From: CAZADH01 sp964483805 | Lineage (GTDB): Bacteria > Muiribacteriota > Ozemobacteria > Ozemobacterales > Ozemobacteraceae | Direction of reading: 5' to 3' | NCBI GenBank assembly: GCA_964483805.1 | Contig: CAZADH010000080.1 | Location: forward strand, 1-21,716 | DNA length: 21,716 bases | Shown here: positions 7,320 to 14,252 of the stretch, one piece after another | Layout: each line of letters starts with the position of its first letter | Position numbering within the stretch: position 1 is the first letter of the stretch | Notes under the pieces: model-generated | What the model was told of the DNA's origin: nothing | What the model saw: the letters and a program-made list of their open reading frames with translations, nothing else | The model's database searches: none | Position numbers and translations under genes: made by a program

Positions 7320-10300
7320 TCAGAATTCGTACGAGGCGTCCATGACCATCAGTTTGACAGTTCCCCCGCCAATGCCGCCGGGAGCAACAAGGTAGGCGGT
7401 CACCACCTGATCGGTGGTCTCGTCATTCCCGATGTAAGCGCGGTCCAACCGCATCTGGGAGGTCGAGAATCCGTCGATGGAACTCGGGAGGAAGAACGAC
7501 CGCGCCACGACGCCACGCTGGTAGACGTCGACCCGTGGTGCGTTGGCATCGGCCACGACCACCCAGATCCGACCCAGTTTGTCGACCAGCAATTCCTTGC
7601 TGCCACTGGGCAGCGAGGTGATGAGACTCGGATTGAACGTGGTGAGATCGACCCTGCGCAGCGTGGGCAGGGTTCCCGCGCTGCTCAACATGTACAATGC
7701 ATTCTCCTGGGACGAGAGCGCCATCGAGGAGACCCAGTCTGGCGCCGGCACCACGTCGGTCCGGCTCTTTCGGACCGACAGATCGGCGGTGTTGAAAACC
7801 ATGTAGGCCCCGTACTGGGTGGCCGACGTGCGCGAAAACACGGCCACCAGCTTCGAGCCGTCGGCACTCGCTCGCATCTTGATCTGCTGGGAGTCGTTCA
7901 CGGTCGGCAGGGAGATGGAAGCCACACAGGAGAAACTGGCGTCGTACTTCACCAGCTTGCTGAGCGCCCCACCGTCGTTTGCATAGACGTATCGGTTGCC
8001 ATTCCCATCTTCACAGTAGGCAATGGCACTGCAGACCGCGTTGAACTCACCGCTCAGGTTCTTGCCGACGTTGTTCGGCATCTGAATCGGCAAACCCACT
8101 GGGTAGTATGTCACGGACCGACCAGCGGCCGAAGGGAAATACGCGTAGGCTGCACCGACGAAGAAGTTCTCGGCGTTTTGGACGGGCGCATGAAACGTAG
8201 CGGTTGCGACCTGCGTGGTTGCAACGGGCTTGGCGAGGGAGTACACGGTCATGGCACAGGTCGCGTTACTCGTACGGAAGTAGACCCGGCCAGCTCCGAC
8301 CTCAATGCCCATAGTGTTAACCGCATTGAAGCCCTGCCCGGGCCAATCCCCATAGATATCGATGAACGTTGCCCCGGACGGGCAGGTGGTCACGTTCGCG
8401 TCGGTTCGGGCGCTCGTGATGATGTCGCCGGCGGCGACGATGCCGAGGGTGTAGGCCGTGCTGGCGACGAGACCGGTCCAGGTGTAGTTGCACNNNNNNN
8501 NNNACGAGTATGTATTGCCAATGTATTGCAGCGCGGGTGTGACCACCCACACGTTGTATGATGTCGCGCCACGAACCGGGCTCCAGGTCAGGGTCACCGA
8601 GGTATCGCGGGTCTGGGTCGCCACGATCACCGGCGGCGGCAGCGGATTATCGAACGTGAGGTACGGAGCCGGAATGCTCGCCACCATGCCGTCGACATTC
8701 TTCACCGCCAGGCGGTAGCGGCCGGGGTCGAGCGAACTGAGGTCGGCGGCGATGGCGGTCGAGGTCCAGGAGGCGAGACCATACCGGGCAATCAGTCTTT
8801 GATCGCCATAGATTTCCGTCCTCGGGTCGAAGTTGGCGCCCGCAATCTCGAGAACCTTGATGCCGCCCAGCGTCGACACTGTCGTGCTGGTCACGACCGG
8901 GCCGGGCAGGCTGTGGTTGAGGAACTTCGCCGACAGTGCGGTGACCCCGTCGGGGTTCGTCACCGAAATCGTGTAGACCCCGGGAGCCAGCGACGCGATT
9001 CCGGCGTAGATCGTGCCGGACGTCCAGTTGCCCTGGTTGGCGGCCGGCAACGGCACGCCATTGGCCTTGATCACCGCGGGATTCGGCGACACGGCAAACC
9101 GCTGCCCGGTCACCACCAGCATCGTCCCGCTCACCGTGTGATCGGCCACCACGGGCGCGACACTGGCGTAGGTCAGGCTCTGCCGTTCCTCGGTGGCCCC
9201 GTTGCCGATGGTCACGTTCTGGATTTCGGCGGCGACGGTCAACATCAGGCCGCTGCCCGGATCGAGCTTCAGATAATAGTTCCCGGCCGGGACGCCCTTG
9301 AACTCGAAAGCGGTGCCGCCCTGGATCAGCGTCGATGCGAAGGGGACGCCGGGTGTATTGACATTACACATCTGCATGAAGACCGAGGTCGTGACGGCGG
9401 GCGTCACCGAGCCGCGAACGGTGCCGCCGCCGATGACGACGAACTTCGGCGATTGCGCCGTGACCCCGTCCGGATTGGTCACCGAGATCGTGTAGACCCC
9501 GGCAGCCAGCGACGCCACGTCGGCGTAGATCGTGCCGGACGTCCAGTTGCCCTGGTTGGCAGCCGGCAGGGCCACGCCATTGGCCTTGATCACCGATGGC
9601 GTCGGCGACACGACGAAGCGCGAACCGGTCACCGTCAGCGTGGTCCCGGTCAATGAGTGGTCGGCGATCAGCGGCGCCGAATTCGAATACGTCAGGGCCT
9701 GCCGCTCTTCGGTGACACCGTTGCCGATGGTCACGTTGGCCACCCCGGCGGCGACGGTCAACATCAGGCCGCTGCCGGGATCGAGCTTCAGGAAGTAGTT
9801 CCCGGCAGGAACACCCTTGAACTCGAAGTCGGTTCCGGCCCGGACCAGCGTCGAGGCAAACGGCACACCAGGTGTATTGACATCGTACAACTGCATCGAC
9901 ACCGACGTCGTGATGGCCGGGGTCACCGACCCGCGGATCGTGCCGCCGCCGGTCACCAGGAACTTCGGCGACTGCGCGGTCACGCCGTCGGGGTTGGCCA
10001 CCGAGATCGTGTAGACCCCGGGCGCCAACGACGCGACATCGGCGTAGATCGTGGCCGACGCCCAGTTGGCCTGGTTGGCAGTCGGCAACGGCACGCCGTT
10101 GGCCCTGATCACGGCCGGACTCGGCGACACGACGAAGCGCGAACCGGTCACCGTGAGCGTGGTCCCGGCCAATGAGTGGTCGACAATCAGCGGGGCCGCG
10201 TTCGAATACGTCAGGTTCTGCCGGTCCTGGACCTCGACATTGGTGATGGTGACGTTCTGCACGCCCGCGGCGGCAGTCAGCGCCAGGCCGCTGGCGGGGT

Positions 10301-11150
10301 CGAGTCGCAGGAAGTAGTTGCCGGGCGGGACGGTCCGGAACTCGAAGCTGGTTCCGGCCTGAATCAGCGTCGCGGCAAGCGGAACCGTCGGTGTATTGCT
10401 ATTGTAAAGCTGCATGTAGACCGAGGTCGTGACGGCCGGCGTCACCGTGCCGCGGATGGTGCCACCGCCATAACCCGCCAGGATCCCGGTGCCACCCAGC
10501 ACTTTCCGATCGACCTGGCTCATCGCATCGAGATACGCCGTCGCGCTCTGCCGATCGACCGTCGCAATCGCCTGCGTGATCGCCCCGGCCAGATTCGTCG
10601 GCGCGCTGGCGAACAGGCGCGGTTCATTGACGATGTTCAAGAGCACGTTCGCGACGACGTCGCGGGCGAGTCGCGACCCGACCGGGTTCACGACGATCGT
10701 GTTCGAGCCGACCGTGAGGTCGGCGGCGCCGTGAAACTCGCTGCGACCGGCGATGGTGCCGTTCTCGACCGACACCTGCGCCACCGTGGTCTTGGCCGGA
10801 ACTGTAAATACAAAGTCAACATTCGTGCCCGAAGCGACCTGGGCCGTCTGGGTCTGCCGCGTCGTCGGCGACGCCGTGTTGCCGACGTTGACCGAGATCA
10901 TGCGCACGGTGACCTGCGGCACGCCGACTGCGCCGCGCACGGACGGGAGTCCATCGGTGCCCGTCATCCCGTCGACCTGAAAACTCAGGCGGACTTCGGC
11001 GTTCGCGGTCGTGGCTCCCGCAGCACCGGTCGTCGTCATAGCGGACGGCCCGACACCGGCAGCATCGGGGGCGCGGTCGCAACCGACGAACAGTGTTACC
11101 ACAAGAACGGAGAGACAGATCGTGAGGGCCGGGAGCGTGAGCTTGCGCAT
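7320..11150 (-). CDS. Modular surface lipoprotein B: conserved N-module, three 173-residue repeats, IPT-like, FnIII-like, propeller-like C-terminus
   Basis: This predicted lipoprotein (MRKLTLPALTICLSVLVVTLF, then VGC with Cys24) has 1276 residues as assembled. Residues 25-221 are the module shared with A and C. Three tandem repeats of exactly 173 residues follow (about 228-746). Each has a prealbumin-like half (GG(T)(I/V)RGSVTPA, FEFKGVPAGNY(F/Y)LKLDPGSG) and an IPT/TIG-like half (LTVTGSRFVVSP, GVYTISVTNPDGVTAQS). A divergent fourth IPT-like unit (about 747-834), a fibronectin III-like domain (about 838-917, TSVTLTWSPVRGATSYNVW) and a C-terminal region of about 350 residues with blade-like repeats come next. 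Ten Ns fall in the FnIII-like domain; the frame matches on both sides but the missing bases are unknown. I chose the start at 11150 because AAAGGA lies 6 nt before it. The architecture suggests cell-surface binding, and the ligand is unknown. Confidence 0.88.
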   Translation of the reverse strand: MRKLTLPALTICLSVLVVTLFVGCDRAPDAAGVGPSAMTTTGAAGATTANAEVRLSFQVDGMTGTDGLPSVRGAVGVPQVTVRMISVNVGNTASPTTRQTQTAQVASGTNVDFVFTVPAKTTVAQVSVENGTIAGRSEFHGAADLTVGSNTIVVNPVGSRLARDVVANVLLNIVNEPRLFASAPTNLAGAITQAIATVDRQSATAYLDAMSQVDRKVLGGTGILAGYGGGTIRGTVTPAVTTSVYMQLYNSNTPTVPLAATLIQAGTSFEFRTVPPGNYFLRLDPASGLALTAAAGVQNVTITNVEVQDRQNLTYSNAAPLIVDHSLAGTTLTVTGSRFVVSPSPAVIRANGVPLPTANQANWASATIYADVASLAPGVYTISVANPDGVTAQSPKFLVTGGGTIRGSVTPAITTSVSMQLYDVNTPGVPFASTLVRAGTDFEFKGVPAGNYFLKLDPGSGLMLTVAAGVANVTIGNGVTEERQALTYSNSAPLIADHSLTGTTLTVTGSRFVVSPTPSVIKANGVALPAANQGNWTSGTIYADVASLAAGVYTISVTNPDGVTAQSPKFVVIGGGTVRGSVTPAVTTSVFMQMCNVNTPGVPFASTLIQGGTAFEFKGVPAGNYYLKLDPGSGLMLTVAAEIQNVTIGNGATEERQSLTYASVAPVVADHTVSGTMLVVTGQRFAVSPNPAVIKANGVPLPAANQGNWTSGTIYAGIASLAPGVYTISVTNPDGVTALSAKFLNHSLPGPVVTSTTVSTLGGIKVLEIAGANFDPRTEIYGDQRLIARYGLASWTSTAIAADLSSLDPGRYRLAVKNVDGMVASIPAPYLTFDNPLPPPVIVATQTRDTSVTLTWSPVRGATSYNVWVVTPALQYIGNTYSXXXXCNYTWTGLVASTAYTLGIVAAGDIITSARTDANVTTCPSGATFIDIYGDWPGQGFNAVNTMGIEVGAGRVYFRTSNATCAMTVYSLAKPVATTQVATATFHAPVQNAENFFVGAAYAYFPSAAGRSVTYYPVGLPIQMPNNVGKNLSGEFNAVCSAIAYCEDGNGNRYVYANDGGALSKLVKYDASFSCVASISLPTVNDSQQIKMRASADGSKLVAVFSRTSATQYGAYMVFNTADLSVRKSRTDVVPAPDWVSSMALSSQENALYMLSSAGTLPTLRRVDLTTFNPSLITSLPSGSKELLVDKLGRIWVVVADANAPRVDVYQRGVVARSFFLPSSIDGFSTSQMRLDRAYIGNDETTDQVVTAYLVAPGGIGGGTVKLMVMDASYEF
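8494..8503. other. Assembly gap (10 N)
   Basis: Ten undetermined bases lie inside the fibronectin III-like domain of lipoprotein B. The reading frame is the same on both sides, so a gap of true length 10 (or differing by a multiple of 3) is compatible with an intact gene. A fixed-size placeholder would give the same picture by chance. Confidence 0.99.
8913..10469 (-). repeat. Three tandem 519-bp repeats inside lipoprotein B
   Basis: Repeat boundaries at the GGGT(I/V)RG codons fall at 10469, 9950 and 9431, so the period is 519 bp both times (173 codons). Copies 2 and 3 are closest (NTPGVPFAST, FEFKGVPAGNY, ANQGNWTSGTIYA). Copy 1, next to the N-terminal module, is more diverged (NTPTVPLAAT, FEFRTVPPGNY). 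The exact period without indels points to recent duplication or homogenisation. Confidence 0.9.
10488..11150 (-). repeat. Paralogous block, copy B (signal peptide plus conserved module)
   Basis: This is the second copy of the conserved 5' block, encoding residues 1-221. It is closest to copy C in the signal peptide (CLSVLVVTLFVGC in both) and keeps long runs shared with A and C. Homology stops sharply after VDRKVLGGTG, where B switches to its 173-residue repeats instead of the Gly-Thr linker. Confidence 0.9.
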
Positions 11151-11206
11151 GGTGGTCCTTTCAAGGGCAACGGCACAACAGGTCGCCAGGAAGCAAAGCG
11201 GGATTG

Positions 11207-11226
11207 AGAACAACCGGTCTCATTCT
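11207..11226 (-). promoter_or_regulatory. Conserved upstream element of lipoprotein B
   Basis: The + strand reads AGAACAACCGGTCTCATTCT, a decayed version of the perfect palindrome upstream of lipoprotein C. The flanks also match (gaNTGAG before, GNCACAGGCGG after). It sits 56 bp before the ATG, the same distance as in C. It may be a regulator site or core promoter, and the role is inferred. Confidence 0.5.
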
Positions 11227-11296
11227 GGCACAGGCGGACCACCGCGACAACGTGAAAACTGGCGGAGTTTCAGGGACGTGAGTTTCCGGGGCGCGG

Positions 11297-14176
11297 TCAC
11301 GGCCGGGTGCAGCGAAACCCGAAGCAGATGTAGGCGATCGTCGGACCGAGGTCCATTTCGAGGGCAAACGCCCCGGCAGCGTCGGCGTCGCACCAGAGAC
11401 CACCGCGCACGAAGACACCATCGGAGGGCATCGGGTAGTTGTTGTAGATCCGGCCGACGCCGTAGGTCGAGTCATAAGGGGTCTTGATCTTGGCATTGGT
11501 GATGTTGACGCTGTTGGTCTCATACCAGTTGGGAACGTCACATCCGGTGTACCAGGTATTCACCGACTGGACCTGGTCGACCCACTGCCAGATGTTCCCG
11601 CCGATGTCCCAGATTTTGGCGCCATTGGACAGGGTCTTCATCCGGTTTTCCTGGGGGCCGCTCGCACTGGAGTTGCCCGTCCCAACGTATCCATTCGAAT
11701 CATCGTTGGGGCTCACGAGGACTTCGTTTGGGGTTCCGTCCGAGTGGCCGCGGAAGAACATGCCGCTGCCTTTGGCTCCGCCTGTCCAGTTGGCGTTCAC
11801 ATTGAGGGCGTTGTTGGCGATGGCCAACCAGCGGTCTTCGGTGATCAGCGTGCCGCCGGCATTCGTGCAGGCCGTTTTGGCGTTGGTCCAGGAGATACCT
11901 GTCCATGGTGTCGCCCCCGAAACCGACTTGGCCCGATAAGGAAGGGGCCACGTCGACTCCACGGCGGCAACGTATTTCGCGCAGTAGAAGGCCGGAACCC
12001 AGGTTCCATCGGGCAACTGGGTGCGCGGCACCAGGACATACGTCGAGGTGGCAGCCCCCTCGGGAAAGGCCACGTCGGAACCGTCGGCGCCACACACCTG
12101 ATGGACATAGTGCGCCGCAACAGGATTGTTGTGCCCTGCGCTATCGTGGGCGGCGTTCGCCGCAACATCGACCGTTGGATGACCGTTGCCGGTGATCGTC
12201 AGGCCGAAGGTGTACTCGGTGGGCGAAACAGCCGTGAAGTTGCTCAGTGTGCCGTTTTCGATCGTCAACCCCGCGGCGCTGAACCCGGTCACACTCTCGC
12301 TGAAGGTGATCTTCACCGGAATCGCCGACAGATTCGTCGTCGGCGACTCACGGGTCGAACCGACCGAAACAGTGGGGGCGGTGAGATCGACGCTCCAGTT
12401 TCGGGAGGCATCGCCGGCCAACGCGTTCTCAGCCGCATCGACGATACCAGAACCCGCGGCAGTCAGGGTCAACACGTAGGTGCCTTCCAGCATCGGCACC
12501 GTGCTGAGATCAAGGGCATAGTCGGCGCCGGAACCACTCAACATCGCCGAGGTCAGTGTCACCGGGTTGCCACCGCGGGTCAGTGCGAAATCGGCGATAT
12601 CGACACCGGTCACGCTGCTCGTGAAGGCCACGTGCACCGTACCCACGTTGGTGATGCGGGGCGTGGTTACACTCGCAAACGCTGCAGAGAGCAGGTCGGC
12701 GTTCACGCTGAAGCGCCAGCCTGTATCGTCGATGAACCCTGCGAATGTGTTCCCGACGGCATCGACGAAGCAGGTATTCGCAATACGCACAGCGTATTGC
12801 TTTGTGGCCAGGGGCGCGTGGTTGATCGTCACGACGTTGTTGGTGACCGAAACATTGGGCGATACGGCCACGTCGATCGTCTCAGCATCGGTGCTGTCAG
12901 TCACATTCCTGATGACGATTGCGCCGGTTCCCTTGCTGACGCGCGTGCTGAACGTGATTATCAGGTCGGCCGTCTTGTTCACATTGGCCCCGTTGTTCAC
13001 CGGACTCAGGGTCGAGATTCCCGGCATGGCGATCACGGTCACGACATAGTCTTGATGCGTCCCGTCCTGCGCGACGACCGTGAAGGTCCTCGCGGTGGTG
13101 AAGTCGTTCTCGGTGGTACCGCTGGTCTGGGTTGTCGCACCCATCTTCACGGTGGCGCCAGGCGATACGGCAAAACTGGCCACGAGTGCCGAGACGCTGG
13201 TACCGAACGGCACGGTCACGGCCACCGTCTTCTCGGTTTCGTCGATGATGCCGATGACGGCCGGCGCCGTAAAAGCAAACGCAGTCAATACCTTCGCGCT
13301 GCTGAGCGCGGTTCCTGTTCCCGTTCCTGTCCCGGTTCCCGTTCCTGAGCCCGTTCCAGTGTCGGAACCCGACCCTGTTCCCGTGCCCGACCCCGTGGCC
13401 GAACCGGTGCCGGTCGAGGAAGCGGTTCCCGTGCCGGTGCTTGTGCCAGTGTTTGAAGTGGAGCCTGTTTCCGTTCCGGTCCCCGTGCCGAATCCCGTGG
13501 TTGTCCCGGTGCCGCCCAGCACCTGCCGGTCGACCAGATTCATCGCCTCGATGTAGACCATGACGCTCTGCCGGTTGACAGGGGCGATGGTCTGGGCGAT
13601 CGCTCCGGCCAGGTTTGCCGGCGCACTCGCAAAGAGGCGTGAATCGTCGACGATCTGCATCAGAACCGTCGCAACGATGTCACGGGGCAACCGCGACCCA
13701 ACCGGATTCACGACGATCGTGTTCGAGCCGACGACGAGGTCGGCGGCGCCGTGGAACTCGCTGCGGCCGGCGATCGTGCCGTTTTCGACCGAGACCTGTG
13801 CCACCGTCGTCTGCGCCGGAACCGTAAATACAAAGTCAACTTGCGTACCCGACGCCACCAGTGCCGTCCGCACTTGTCGCGTCGTCGGCGACGCCGTGTT
13901 GCCGATGTTGACCGAGATCATGCGCACGGTGACCTGCGGTGCGCCGACCGTGCCGCGCACGGACGGGTGAGCTTCGGTGCCCGTCATCCCGTCGACCTGA
14001 AAACTCAGGCGGACCTCGGCGTTCGCCGTTGTGGCCGCCGTACCGGCACCACCCGTCGCCGTCACCGCCGTCGGCCCGACACCCGCGGCGTCGGGGGCGC
14101 GGTCGCAACCGACGAACAGCGTGACAACGAGAACGGAGAGACAGATCGACAGGGCCAGAAGCGTGTGCTTGCGCAT
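11297..14176 (-). CDS. Modular surface lipoprotein C: conserved N-module, GT linker, DUF5018-like and Ig-like domains, FGE/lectin-like C-terminus
   Basis: This 959-residue predicted lipoprotein has Cys24 in LFVGC. In order it has the shared module (25-222), a Gly-Thr repeat linker (about 223-290), a DUF5018-like domain (about 292-382, LTAFAFTAPAV...VVAQDGTHQDYVVTV), a Big_5-like Ig domain (STLSPVNNGANVNKTADLII) and two more Ig-like units (the second has ESPTTNLSAIPVKITFSESV). Residues about 695-959 are an FGE/C-type-lectin-like domain: FYCAKYVAAVES, GGTLITEDRWLAIANN, IWDIGGNIWQWVD, VFVRGGLWCDADAAGAF and final FGFRCTRP. The double-cysteine FGE active site is absent, so a binding role is more likely than formylglycine formation. 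The GGTTCTTTC stretch upstream (GAAAGAACC on the coding strand) is a weak ribosome site compared with copy B. The promoter region overlaps the end of the metallophosphoesterase frame. Confidence 0.9.
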   Translation of the reverse strand: MRKHTLLALSICLSVLVVTLFVGCDRAPDAAGVGPTAVTATGGAGTAATTANAEVRLSFQVDGMTGTEAHPSVRGTVGAPQVTVRMISVNIGNTASPTTRQVRTALVASGTQVDFVFTVPAQTTVAQVSVENGTIAGRSEFHGAADLVVGSNTIVVNPVGSRLPRDIVATVLMQIVDDSRLFASAPANLAGAIAQTIAPVNRQSVMVYIEAMNLVDRQVLGGTGTTTGFGTGTGTETGSTSNTGTSTGTGTASSTGTGSATGSGTGTGSGSDTGTGSGTGTGTGTGTGTALSSAKVLTAFAFTAPAVIGIIDETEKTVAVTVPFGTSVSALVASFAVSPGATVKMGATTQTSGTTENDFTTARTFTVVAQDGTHQDYVVTVIAMPGISTLSPVNNGANVNKTADLIITFSTRVSKGTGAIVIRNVTDSTDAETIDVAVSPNVSVTNNVVTINHAPLATKQYAVRIANTCFVDAVGNTFAGFIDDTGWRFSVNADLLSAAFASVTTPRITNVGTVHVAFTSSVTGVDIADFALTRGGNPVTLTSAMLSGSGADYALDLSTVPMLEGTYVLTLTAAGSGIVDAAENALAGDASRNWSVDLTAPTVSVGSTRESPTTNLSAIPVKITFSESVTGFSAAGLTIENGTLSNFTAVSPTEYTFGLTITGNGHPTVDVAANAAHDSAGHNNPVAAHYVHQVCGADGSDVAFPEGAATSTYVLVPRTQLPDGTWVPAFYCAKYVAAVESTWPLPYRAKSVSGATPWTGISWTNAKTACTNAGGTLITEDRWLAIANNALNVNANWTGGAKGSGMFFRGHSDGTPNEVLVSPNDDSNGYVGTGNSSASGPQENRMKTLSNGAKIWDIGGNIWQWVDQVQSVNTWYTGCDVPNWYETNSVNITNAKIKTPYDSTYGVGRIYNNYPMPSDGVFVRGGLWCDADAAGAFALEMDLGPTIAYICFGFRCTRP
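13305..13509 (-). repeat. Hexanucleotide repeat encoding a Gly-Thr/Gly-Ser linker (lipoprotein C)
   Basis: About 34 degenerate six-base units encode GTGTGT with Glu, Ser, Asn and Asp substitutions (for example TETGSTSNTGTSTGTG). The array is homologous to the one in lipoprotein A but of different length and substitution pattern. It is flexible, low-complexity and frame-neutral. Confidence 0.85.
13510..14176 (-). repeat. Paralogous block, copy C (signal peptide plus conserved module)
   Basis: This is the third copy of the conserved 5' block, encoding residues 1-222. It is somewhat more diverged in places (QVRTALVASGTQ, RLPRDIVATVLMQIVDDSRL, IAPVNRQSVMVYIEAM) but clearly the same module as in A and B. 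Confidence 0.9.
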
Positions 14177-14232
14177 GGTGGTTCTTTCGAGGGCAGCGGT
14201 GCAATGGGTCGTCAAGATGCGGAGCGGGACTG

Positions 14233-14252
14233 AGAATGATCGGTATCATTCT
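14233..14252 (-). promoter_or_regulatory. Palindromic upstream element of lipoprotein C
   Basis: AGAATGAT-cggt-ATCATTCT is a perfect inverted repeat of 8-bp arms with a 4-bp centre, 56 bp before the lipoprotein C start codon. The same position upstream of A and B holds related sequence. It overlaps the stop codon of the upstream metallophosphoesterase (14246-14248). It is a candidate operator or promoter element; a short terminator hairpin for the upstream gene is the alternative. Confidence 0.55.

Noticed and set aside
6342..8561. A 739-codon + strand frame opposite the aldo/keto reductase and the 3' part of lipoprotein B
   Set aside because: It crosses the antisense of a gene with an intact catalytic tetrad, contains the N gap and has no recognisable motif.
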